Positions 7,207 through 14,317 of a stretch of 14,689 bases of DNA are shown here, piece by piece (the stretch's first letter is position 1; the number at the start of each line of letters is the position of its first letter). The stretch is taken from the NCBI GenBank assembly GCA_024644775.1, contig JAHEHB010000092.1, forward strand, positions 1-14,689, in the 5' to 3' direction. The stretch is from Deltaproteobacteria bacterium (GTDB taxonomy: Bacteria; Desulfobacterota; Desulfobacteria; Desulfobacterales; SURF-15). A program made the translations under genes and the position numbers. A model generated the notes under the pieces. That model made no database searches. It was not told the DNA's origin and worked only from the letters and a program-made list of their open reading frames with translations.

Positions 7207-7422
7207 CAAAAAACGGTGGTAACCCACCATCGCTCTGAAGCGCTTCGAGTGCGTTTTAATAACTGATAGGTTCCAGGTTCAGGGTTCGAGGATAAAGGGT
7301 AAAGGTTAAAGGGTTAAAACCGACGGACACTGCTCGCAATATTGATCAGGATCCCTCGGATACGTGATCAGATACAAGTTGTTGGGGGTTTTTTAACCCC
7401 GAACACTCGTCTGAGAAACCTC
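7207..7422. other. Non-coding leader region with small hairpins and heptad repeats
   Basis: Part of the 448-bp gap 7063-7510, with no plausible gene. It holds GGTGG-TAAC-CCACC (7216-7229), the palindrome GAAGCGCTTC (about 7238-7247), a tract of degenerate GTTCAGG and AAAGGGTT heptads (about 7267-7318), and a hairpin GGGGTT-TTTT-AACCCC (7385-7400). None has the T-run of an intrinsic terminator on the plus strand. Confidence 0.45.
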
Positions 7423-7474
7423 GTTTCTTATTGTGATGAATCCAGCTCCGCTGGCGGCGGTGCTGAACCCTGAA
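7423..7474 (+). repeat. 52-bp direct repeat, copy 1
   Basis: Matches 12720-12771 in the same orientation at 49 of 52 positions, the first 35 being identical. Contains the small hairpin CCAGC-TCC-GCTGG (7442-7454) and ends in the CTGAACCCTGAA heptad. It lies 36 nt before the VIT/VWA start codon, within the probable leader. Confidence 0.8.
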
Positions 7475-7510
7475 CCGCTCAATCTAGGTAAAACTAAAAA
7501 GGAGGCATTT

Positions 7511-9517
7511 ATGTTTAAGGTATCGAAATGGTTCACATGTTCACTGTTTATTATCGTCATTTTTACAACGGCAGCCGCCGGATATGAAGGGGCCAAAGAT
7601 TATCTCACCCTTTCGCCCTATTTTTTTATTGAAGATGGGGATCCATCCGTGGATCGGTTCCCCCTGAAAGAAACCAATGTCGTCGTCAATATCATCGGTG
7701 TTATTGCCGAGGTGCGCATTACGCAAAAATATTCAAACGACGGTAACCGGCCCATCAATGCGCGGTATGTTTTTCCGGCGTCTACTCGCGCAGCGGTACA
7801 CGGCATGACGATGATTATCGGTGAGCAGGTGATAACCGCAGAGATCAAGGAGCGCAAAACCGCACAAACTGAATTCGATCAAGCAAAAAAAGCAGGGAAA
7901 AACACGTCTTTACTAAAACAACAGCGACCCAATGTTTTCAGCATGAATGTCGCCAATATCATGCCCGGATATACGATTGATATGGAGCTGCATTACACCG
8001 AATTGCTTGTACCCACAGACGGAACTTACGAATTCGTCTACCCAACCGTTGTGGGTCCTCGCTACTCAAATCAATTGGAAGCCAAAGCACCGGAAACCGA
8101 CCGATGGATTAAGAGTCCGTATCTACCAAAGGGTAGTAAACCGCATACGGCGTTTAATATCGGGGTTAAGATTTCAACCGGAATTGCCCTCCAGGAAATC
8201 GCATGCCCCTCTCACGAAACCGATATTAACTGGGAAAGTGATTCAGCGGCCACGATCGCATTGACCGATCCGGTAACATTTAGTGGGGATCGAGATTATA
8301 TATTGAAGTTCCGACTGGCGGGCAAAGACATCCAATCGGGACTCCTGCTGTTTGAAGACGGGGATGAAAACTTTTTTCTGCTGATGGCACAGCCACCGGA
8401 GCAGATTGAACCGGAGGATATTCCGCCACGGGAATACATTTTTGTAATCGATGTTTCCGGATCCATGAACGGCTTTCCGTTAAACACATCCAAAAAGCTG
8501 CTAAAAGATTTGATCGGAAATCTGAGGGATACCGATACCTTCAACGTGATTCTTTTTGCAGGCGGCTCACGGGTAATGGCCTCGTCGTCTGTACCGGCCA
8601 CAACCAAAAATATTCGCGAAGCCATTCGATTAATCGACAAACAGCGTGGCGGGGGCGGAACCGAGCTATCGGCCGCGTTGCGAAAAGGGTTTTCAATACC
8701 CCGTGACGAAACCTTTTCCCGCACGATTGCGGTTGTCACCGATGGATACATCGGTGCCGAAGGGGATGTTTTTAAGGAGATACAGAAAAATCTTCAGAAC
8801 ACCAATGTATTTGCTTTCGGTATCGGCAGTAGTGTCAATCGATATCTCATAGAGGGTATGGCCAACGCCGGTCTGGGAGAACCCTTTGTGGTTACGAAAC
8901 CCTCTGAGGCACCTGGCGCCGCTCAAAAATTTCGGGAGTACATTCAATCACCGGTATTAACCGATATCGCCGTAACGGTTAGTGGTTTTGAAACCTATGA
9001 CATTGAACCGGTGGGTATTCCCGACCTTTTTGCCAATCGCCCGGTGATTGTATACGGTAAATGGCGCGGCGGCGCCGAAGGAACCATTGAACTTACCGGA
9101 ACCGGCGGCAGCGGAGAATATTCTCAGACCTTTTATGTGGCCGAAACCAAGCCTCAGGAAACCAACCGCGCGCTTCGGTATCTGTGGGCACGGTCGCGAA
9201 TTGCCCGATTATCCGATTTTAACTTCAAACGAGGCAATCCAGAACATCAAGCTGAAATTACCTCCCTTGGGCTTACCTACAATCTGTTAACCGCCTATAC
9301 GTCATTCATTGCAGTCAGCGACATTGTTCGCAATCCCGAGGGACCCGGTGAAGAAGTCGATCAACCGCTGCCCCTGCCGCTACATGTATCCAACCTGGCA
9401 GTGGGTGGACGCGTCTCGACGGTTCCCGAACCCGAGCTTTACCTGCTATTGATTATGGTTGTCGTTATGTTATCCGTCATCTTTTTTTACCGGAAATTTA
9501 AGCTACGAAACGTTTGA
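7511..9517 (+). CDS. VIT/VWA-domain secreted protein with PEP-CTERM-type sorting tail
   Basis: Surface or envelope protein resembling inter-alpha-trypsin inhibitor heavy chain-like proteins. 668 residues from ATG 7511, chosen for the strong SD AAGGAGG 6 nt upstream; the frame stays open upstream without an SD, and the predicted signal peptide starts here. Order: signal peptide (about 1-23, cleavage near AAAG), VIT domain (about 30-165, with the SLLKQQRPNVFSMNVANIMPG region at 133-153), VWA domain (about 307-480) with a complete MIDAS: Asp314, Ser316, Ser318 (DVSGS), Thr384 and Asp411 (TDG). A beta-rich region follows. The C-terminus is VPEPE (638-642), a hydrophobic helix (643-660) and basic RKFKLR, the three-part exosortase tail. 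First gene of the operon, 17 nt before the exosortase. Likely a metal-dependent adhesion or ligand-binding protein cleaved by its neighbour. Closely similar in layout to targets of the proteobacterial dedicated sortase, but without LPXTG. Confidence 0.9.
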   Translation: MFKVSKWFTCSLFIIVIFTTAAAGYEGAKDYLTLSPYFFIEDGDPSVDRFPLKETNVVVNIIGVIAEVRITQKYSNDGNRPINARYVFPASTRAAVHGMTMIIGEQVITAEIKERKTAQTEFDQAKKAGKNTSLLKQQRPNVFSMNVANIMPGYTIDMELHYTELLVPTDGTYEFVYPTVVGPRYSNQLEAKAPETDRWIKSPYLPKGSKPHTAFNIGVKISTGIALQEIACPSHETDINWESDSAATIALTDPVTFSGDRDYILKFRLAGKDIQSGLLLFEDGDENFFLLMAQPPEQIEPEDIPPREYIFVIDVSGSMNGFPLNTSKKLLKDLIGNLRDTDTFNVILFAGGSRVMASSSVPATTKNIREAIRLIDKQRGGGGTELSAALRKGFSIPRDETFSRTIAVVTDGYIGAEGDVFKEIQKNLQNTNVFAFGIGSSVNRYLIEGMANAGLGEPFVVTKPSEAPGAAQKFREYIQSPVLTDIAVTVSGFETYDIEPVGIPDLFANRPVIVYGKWRGGAEGTIELTGTGGSGEYSQTFYVAETKPQETNRALRYLWARSRIARLSDFNFKRGNPEHQAEITSLGLTYNLLTAYTSFIAVSDIVRNPEGPGEEVDQPLPLPLHVSNLAVGGRVSTVPEPELYLLLIMVVVMLSVIFFYRKFKLRNV

Positions 9518-9534
9518 CACCAGGGAATCGGTAG

Positions 9535-10368
9535 ATGAAAAACGACACGCTAACCCAGGTTAAATCCTTTTTCTTACAAAACGGAATCTTTCTACTAATT
9601 GCGCTGTTAGCTGCAGCCGGTCTGAAATATTATTACAGCCAGGCCCGCAGTGATGGTCTTGCCTGGATGTTGGGGCCCACTGCGGGATTGGTTGAATACA
9701 TCAGTGGAATCCCGTTTGAAAAAGAAGGGGATACAGGATTTATCAGCCATACACACCAGATCATCATCGCACCGGCGTGTGCCGGTGTTAATTTCTTCAT
9801 CATCGCCTTTTGCATGGCGGTGTTCTCCGGTATTCACCACATTGAGCACAAACCACGAAAATTTTTATGGCTGGCTGCCAGCGCGGCGAGCGCCTATCTT
9901 TTAACGATTTTCGTAAACGCGACTCGAATCATTGTATCCATTTATTTCTATACCACCGATATTTATTCTGAATGGATTACACCCGAGCGTGTGCATCGCC
10001 TCGAAGGCACACTGATATATTTCTTTTTTTTATGTCTGTTTTATACAATAATGAAAAAAGGCCTGAATCATTGTTCCTGGAGTAGGGCCGTAAAAGGCCG
10101 GGCGGGTCTCACAAGGGCTTCAACCCGATCCGAGTATTACCGGTGGGCGTGTGCCGGGTGGATTCCTTTGTTCTGGTATGGCCTTGTTATGGTGGTCGCA
10201 CCGTTTGCTAACGGAGCTTATCGTGATAATGGAGCTCGGTTTGCCGAACACAGCTGGATGGTTATCTCCGGTTGTCTCATGGTTGTGGCGGCGGTTTTTC
10301 TATTTCAACTGGTGTGGCACCGCCGTGGTAAAAGAGTAAAGAAGCATATTAAAAACAAAAGATCCTGA
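9535..10368 (+). CDS. Exosortase (exosortase/archaeosortase family) with C-terminal extension
   Basis: Polytopic inner-membrane cysteine transpeptidase-like enzyme that recognises PEP-CTERM tails and releases or transfers the protein. 277 residues. The catalytic triad is visible: Cys82 in APACAGVNFF, Arg131 in VNATRI and His154 in RVHRLEG, each set in membrane helices as in the family. Hydrophobic segments lie at about 15-30, 76-100, 109-128, 129-140 and 158-174. After the usual exosortase core ends near 175, a charged loop is followed by two more helices (about 204-222 and 242-260) and a very basic tail. The extension is not part of the minimal core and I cannot assign it. Starts 17 nt after the VIT/VWA stop with only a weak SD and stops 4 nt before the regulator, so translation is probably coupled. 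Subfamily (such as XrtN, which also has a VIT-domain partner) cannot be fixed from reading alone. Confidence 0.9.
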   Translation: MKNDTLTQVKSFFLQNGIFLLIALLAAAGLKYYYSQARSDGLAWMLGPTAGLVEYISGIPFEKEGDTGFISHTHQIIIAPACAGVNFFIIAFCMAVFSGIHHIEHKPRKFLWLAASAASAYLLTIFVNATRIIVSIYFYTTDIYSEWITPERVHRLEGTLIYFFFLCLFYTIMKKGLNHCSWSRAVKGRAGLTRASTRSEYYRWACAGWIPLFWYGLVMVVAPFANGAYRDNGARFAEHSWMVISGCLMVVAAVFLFQLVWHRRGKRVKKHIKNKRS

Positions 10369-10372
10369 AACC

Positions 10373-11053
10373 ATGAAACAAAAGATTCTTATCGTTGAAG
10401 ATGAACCGGCTATCGCTGAAAATATTCAGTATGCGTTGGAAACCGATGGGTTTGAGACCCATTGTCTTTCCTCCGGAAGACCGGTTATTTCGCTAATAGC
10501 CGGGAAAGGGATTGATCTTGTTGTCCTGGATATTGGGCTGCCGGATATTAATGGACTGGAATTGTGTAAAGAAATCCGCAAAACACACAACCTCCCTATT
10601 ATATTTTTGACCGCTAGATCCGATGAAATTGATCGGGTCGTGGGGCTTGAGATTGGGGCCGATGATTACATGGTAAAACCATTTAGCCCTAGAGAGCTAT
10701 CCGCTAGAGTCAAGGCCGTGCTCCGGCGTTTTCAGCAACCGCCCGTTGCTGCAACGTCATCTGAGGCTTTCCAAATCGATGAATCCAAGCGTCAGATTTC
10801 GTACTTCGGAGCATTTATTGAACTATCTCGCTATGAATACAACCTATTGAAAATCCTCATTCACCGTCCGGGGCATGTACTTTCACGCGATCAACTCATG
10901 GACCTGGCCTGGGATGAACCTGAAGCCAGTATGGATCGAACGGTGGATGCCCATATCAAAAATATTCGTGCCAAGCTAAAATCGATAGCGCCCCAAATAG
11001 ATCCCATTACCACTCACAGAGGAATCGGATACGCGTTAAAAGAGGATTTATGA
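10373..11053 (+). CDS. creB: CreB-like response regulator, OmpR/PhoB family
   Basis: DNA-binding regulator activated by phosphorylation from the kinase encoded next. 226 residues. Receiver domain (about 3-118): acidic pocket Glu9-Asp10-Glu11, phosphoacceptor Asp53 in VLDIGLPDI, Thr80 in FLTARSDE, Lys102 in MVKPFSPREL. The C-terminal winged helix (about 130-225) contains LSRYEYNLLKILIHRPGHVL, QLMDLAWDEPE, DRTVDAHIKNIRAKL and THRGIGYAL. These stretches follow E. coli CreB closely (GLEIGADDY, KPFSPRE, DRTVDxHIKxxRAKL, THRGxGY), so the CreB label is preferred over generic OmpR. It begins 4 nt after the exosortase stop, with no good SD (coupling likely), and its stop overlaps the kinase start by 4 nt. 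Target genes are not shown; the candidate tag at 7164-7190 suggests its own operon. Confidence 0.9.
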   Translation: MKQKILIVEDEPAIAENIQYALETDGFETHCLSSGRPVISLIAGKGIDLVVLDIGLPDINGLELCKEIRKTHNLPIIFLTARSDEIDRVVGLEIGADDYMVKPFSPRELSARVKAVLRRFQQPPVAATSSEAFQIDESKRQISYFGAFIELSRYEYNLLKILIHRPGHVLSRDQLMDLAWDEPEASMDRTVDAHIKNIRAKLKSIAPQIDPITTHRGIGYALKEDL

Positions 11054-12477
11054 GACTCGGAACCCGTATTTTTTTCTATTACCTTTTTATTTTTGTGATT
11101 TGTTTTTCATACCCGATCAACTGGGTACTAAACAACCTCCGCACCCGTTACCTGGAAGGTGTCGAAGAACCGCTGGTGGATCAGGCCAATATTCTCGCAG
11201 CGACCATTGGGCGGGAGATGGAAAGCAAACAATTTGATCCTGAAAAATGGTACCGCGCGATTGAAGATGCCCGCTCCCGTTCATTATCCGCCAGGATATA
11301 CACCCTCATTAAAACCGATGTGGATATGCGGATCTATATCACCGATACCTCCGGTAAGGTTTTCTTCGATTCGGAAAATAAGCAAAACGTCGGTGCCGAT
11401 TACAGCAGCTGGCGAGATGTTTTTTTAACGCTTCAGGGTAATTATGGTGCCCGAACAACCGCGGAGAATAGTGAAGATCCGGCATCAAAGGTACTGTATG
11501 TTGGTGCACCGATCCGGGTCAATGGAAGCATCGCGGGTGTCTTAACGGTTGCCAAGCCGACGACCAATATCAATAATTTTTTAAACAACGCAAAGCCTCA
11601 GATATTTCGAGTCGGTGCACTTGCCGTTGTGGTTGCGATTTTTCTAAGTTATATTGTCTCCTTATGGGTTACCCGACCGATAAAGCGATTGACGTGGTAT
11701 GCCAATAATATCCGGCAGGGCAAACGGATGGTATTCCCCAAACTGGATCGAAGTGAAATCGGTGAAATGGGTCATGCGTTTGCAAAAATGCAGGAAACAT
11801 TAGAGGGTAAAAAATATGTGGAGCAATATGTTCAGAAACTCACCCATGAAATCAAGAGCCCTTTGTCGGCCATCCGTGGGGCGGCCGAATTGCTAGAAGA
11901 AAAAATGTCCCTCGAACAGCGGACTCGATTTCTATCCAACATTCGTCAAGAGGCCAATCGTATTCAAAAAATAGTGGATCGAATGCTGGAATTATCTGCC
12001 TTGGAAAATCAAAAAATACTCAAAAAAATGGACCGGTTTTCCATTTCTTCTCTCATACACACCGTCGCTGAAAGCAAACGGGTAATCTTATCCAAACGCC
12101 AATTGCAACTGGCCGTTCAGGTGCCGGATAATATCATGGTAAACGGGGATAGCTTTCTGCTGCAACAAGCACTTTCCAATCTAATTCAAAACGCCATCGA
12201 TTTTAGTCCCAAAAATAGTCAAATCAAATTAACGGGCCAGGTTGACGAAAAGGTCCTAACATTTATTATAGAAGATAACGGCTTTGGGATTCCTGATTTC
12301 GCCACAACAAAGGTGTTTGATAAATTCTTTTCCTTGCAACGACCCGGTACCGGGAATAAGAGCACTGGGTTAGGGCTGAATTTTGTAAAAGAAGTGGCCA
12401 TTCTCCATAACGGCGAGATCAAACTGGAGAACCGGCCGAAAAAGGGTGTGCGTGCAACGCTGATGCTTTCCATGTAG
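11050..12477 (+). CDS. creC: CreC-like sensor histidine kinase
   Basis: Inner-membrane sensor that should phosphorylate the CreB-like regulator. 475 residues: TM1 (about 7-28), periplasmic sensor (about 29-184), TM2 (about 186-206), HAMP (about 207-260), dimerisation/phosphoacceptor helix with His266 in LTHEIKSPLSAIRGAAE, and an ATPase domain with N box QQALSNLIQNAIDFSP, G1 EDNGFGIPD and G2 STGLGLNFVKEVA. The sensor stretch KVFFDSENKQNVGADYS with WRDVFLTLQGNYGAR parallels the same part of E. coli CreC (FDSANK...DYSRWNDVWLTLRGQYGAR), as does EGKKYVEQYVQKLTHE, so this is CreC rather than a generic kinase. ATGA overlap with creB. Last gene of the operon; no creD follows, the exosortase pair taking the place of further cre genes. 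Signal unknown; envelope or sorting stress is inference. Confidence 0.9.
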   Translation: MRLGTRIFFYYLFIFVICFSYPINWVLNNLRTRYLEGVEEPLVDQANILAATIGREMESKQFDPEKWYRAIEDARSRSLSARIYTLIKTDVDMRIYITDTSGKVFFDSENKQNVGADYSSWRDVFLTLQGNYGARTTAENSEDPASKVLYVGAPIRVNGSIAGVLTVAKPTTNINNFLNNAKPQIFRVGALAVVVAIFLSYIVSLWVTRPIKRLTWYANNIRQGKRMVFPKLDRSEIGEMGHAFAKMQETLEGKKYVEQYVQKLTHEIKSPLSAIRGAAELLEEKMSLEQRTRFLSNIRQEANRIQKIVDRMLELSALENQKILKKMDRFSISSLIHTVAESKRVILSKRQLQLAVQVPDNIMVNGDSFLLQQALSNLIQNAIDFSPKNSQIKLTGQVDEKVLTFIIEDNGFGIPDFATTKVFDKFFSLQRPGTGNKSTGLGLNFVKEVAILHNGEIKLENRPKKGVRATLMLSM

Positions 12478-12712
12478 GATTGTTATCAGCAGGTAAAAGC
12501 GAAATACAAAGAAGCCTATATTGGAAAGGACACACATTCCTGTATTTCTCCAATCCCGACAATCCTTGGAAAAGATTGTCTTTGTTGCCGGTTTGTATAT
12601 GATAGCCGATGGAATTCCATCGGCACGATTCTGGACGCTCCACCAACCCGGCGCGTAACGGGTTGAGATCAATATAGGCTAGACGGATAGAGTAACTGTC
12701 CGTTATTCTCCT
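12478..12712 (-). pseudogene. Remnant of a REP-associated (Y1/IS200-like) transposase
   Basis: On the minus strand a frame open from 12712 reads YSIRLAYIDLNPLRAGLVERP followed by ESCRWNSIGYHIQTGNKDNL (together about 12694-12572). This is the conserved C-terminal block of REP-associated tyrosine transposases (YIDLNPVRAGLV...YRWSSY...). The HUH motif and catalytic tyrosine region that should precede it are missing: a stop lies at 12713-12715 and only repeats lie beyond. Sequence downstream of about 12540 is no longer clearly transposase-like and the frame runs into the 3' end of creC. So it is a 5'-truncated relic, not a gene. Such transposases mobilise palindromic repeats like those elsewhere in this window. 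Confidence 0.75.
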
Positions 12713-12719
12713 TTAATTT

Positions 12720-12771
12720 GTTTCTTATTGTGATGAATCCAGCTCCGCTGGCGGTGGCGCTGAACACTGAA
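12720..12771 (+). repeat. 52-bp direct repeat, copy 2
   Basis: Second copy of 7423-7474 (49 of 52 identical), continuing into CTGAACACTGAAACCTGAACACTC heptads up to 12782. It follows directly on the truncated transposase remnant. The two copies bracket the sorting operon. Confidence 0.8.
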
Positions 12772-12794
12772 ACCTGAACACTCGCATCACCAGA

Positions 12795-12829
12795 GGCGTC
12801 GAAACAATGATCAACGTTGATTCGAAGTT
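12795..12829 (+). repeat. 35-bp dispersed repeat, copy B
   Basis: Inverted partner of 1398-1432. The core ATCAACGTTGAT is a perfect 12-bp palindrome. With the transposase remnant and the 52-bp repeat it fills the 376-bp gap 12478-12853, which has no intact gene. Confidence 0.55.
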
Positions 12830-12853
12830 CAAGGGGGTTTCAAATATGTTTGG

Positions 12854-14020
12854 CTAACTTACCGTATATTGTTCTACGAAATCCTCGTCGATGGTGATAC
12901 CGAGTCCCGGACGCTCTGGGATGTCTACATGGCCGTCTTTTACTGGAAACGATTCTTCCACAAGATCATGCAATAGTGGATTTGCGCCGAGAGAGTACTC
13001 GAGGATGAATCCGGCCGGAGTTGCTGCCGCCACATGCATACCGGCCGCAAAGGCCGGCGCCCCGGTCCATAAATGCGGCGCCAGGCGAAGATTGTACGCG
13101 GAAGCAATGGCTGAGATCCGCATGGCCTCGGTAATACCGCCACAGATGGCAAGATCCGGTTGGAAGATATCAACTGCCCGCAGTTCGGCAAGCTCCTTGA
13201 AATCGAACCGATTGAATTCACTTTCCCCTGCGGCAATCGAAACCGTGGTGGAAGCCCGTACCTCAGCACACCCCCGTTTGTCGTCGCCGGTAACCGGCTC
13301 TTCAAACCACATCAGGTCGCAATCTTCGACCATTCGGCAGAATTGTTTCGCCTCGGTCACCGAATAGGTGCCGTGCGCATCGCACATAAGGCCCACATCG
13401 GGACCAATGCCTTCCCGGGCGGCTCTCACCCGTTTTACCGAGTTGGCAACGGTACCGTCCATGACGCCAACCCGCATCTTTACAGCCTTAAAACCACCCC
13501 GCTCAATATAGCTGTTCAGTTGGTCACCGATATTTGAGGCATCGGCCCATCCCCCCGAGGCATAGGCGGGCATGCGCTCGGCACATCGGCCTCCCAGAAG
13601 CCGCCAAACCGGTGTATTGAGCGATTTTCCGAGAATATCCCATAGGGCAATATCGATCCCGCTGATAGCAGATATGGTAATGCCTCGACGACCCAGCAGC
13701 GGAAATACGCGGCCGCGATCCAACGCATAATGAGCCCGAGCCCCATTGTACATTCGTTCCCATAGTCGGGAGATATCCCGGGGGTCCTCACCGATCAGAA
13801 TCGGTGCAAATTTATCGTTAATAAGGCTTGTAAGCGCCTTGTTGTTTCCTTCACTGCCAACTTCCTCCTTGGCTTCGCCATAACCCACGATTCCGTCTCC
13901 GGTCTCGACACGAACAACCGTCGAATCAAATGACCTGGTTCTACCAAAATCGCTGACGTGTTGTTGTTCTTCAGGAATCGGTACATGGACCCACTTGGCT
14001 TCGATGCGTTTAATCTTCAT
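12854..14020 (-). CDS. Mandelate racemase/muconate lactonizing enzyme family protein
   Basis: Cytoplasmic, magnesium-dependent enolase-superfamily enzyme that abstracts the proton alpha to a carboxylate (racemase, dehydratase or cycloisomerase). 388 residues from ATG 14020, chosen because GAAAGGGG lies just upstream; a TTG at 14035 extends the frame by 5 codons but would cover that SD. The N-terminal capping domain is about 1-125, the barrel about 126-370. Catalytic set seen: Lys181-x-Arg183 (AVKMRVG), metal ligands Asp214 (CDAHG), Glu240 (FEEP) and Glu266 (AGESE), and the dyad Asp289 (FQPDLA) and His316 (PHLW). Lys on barrel strand 2 plus an Asp-His dyad fits the mandelate racemase subgroup. 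Specificity is unknown; sugar acid dehydratases such as galactonate dehydratase are in this subgroup. Monocistronic, divergent from the thiolase. Confidence 0.9.
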   Translation of the reverse strand: MKIKRIEAKWVHVPIPEEQQHVSDFGRTRSFDSTVVRVETGDGIVGYGEAKEEVGSEGNNKALTSLINDKFAPILIGEDPRDISRLWERMYNGARAHYALDRGRVFPLLGRRGITISAISGIDIALWDILGKSLNTPVWRLLGGRCAERMPAYASGGWADASNIGDQLNSYIERGGFKAVKMRVGVMDGTVANSVKRVRAAREGIGPDVGLMCDAHGTYSVTEAKQFCRMVEDCDLMWFEEPVTGDDKRGCAEVRASTTVSIAAGESEFNRFDFKELAELRAVDIFQPDLAICGGITEAMRISAIASAYNLRLAPHLWTGAPAFAAGMHVAAATPAGFILEYSLGANPLLHDLVEESFPVKDGHVDIPERPGLGITIDEDFVEQYTVS

Positions 14021-14317
14021 TTTTTCCCCTTTCAATTGTATAACCCGGTCGGACCGGAATCAAACCGGCTATTCTAAAATGTGTAAATTAGTATCCTTAC
14101 TTCCTTTATCTACTATGACTAATTGAGATTGCAGAAGTATTTCATATTGACTGACGTTTTGGATATGACATATTTATAATGGAATTTTTGAAGGTTGACA
14201 ATAACCGTCACCTCCAATAGATGTTAAAACAGTAAATCGGAGAACCCAAACGAGCACAGTTCTCATGCCGAATCGACCCGGCAAGGACGCATATCTTCAA
14301 CCCAAAGGAGATGTTTT
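14021..14317. promoter_or_regulatory. Divergent promoter region with a 13-bp palindrome
   Basis: The 297-bp space between divergent genes holds no open frame of note. CCGGTC-G-GACCGG (14045-14057) is a perfect inverted repeat 25 nt upstream of the enolase-superfamily start codon and is a candidate operator. A TTGACA lies about 125 nt upstream of the thiolase start, but without a good -10 at the usual distance, so I do not call a promoter. Confidence 0.3.

Noticed and set aside
7385..7400. GGGGTTTTTTAACCCC as an intrinsic terminator
   Set aside because: The T-run is the loop of the hairpin rather than following it, and no gene on the plus strand ends just upstream.
7433..7510. N-terminal extension of the VIT/VWA protein from an upstream ATG
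   Set aside because: No SD, the extension lies in the 52-bp repeat, and the signal peptide and strong SD mark ATG 7511 as the start.
9445..9517. LPXTG-type sortase signal at the end of the VIT/VWA protein
   Set aside because: No LPXTG-like motif is present; the tail is VPEPE followed by a helix and basic residues, and the adjacent enzyme is an exosortase, not a sortase.
12605..12624. Perfect 20-bp palindrome GCCGATGGAATTCCATCGGC as an operator or terminator
   Set aside because: It lies inside the coding block of the transposase relic (encoding RWNSIG on the minus strand), has no T-run and is not at a promoter.
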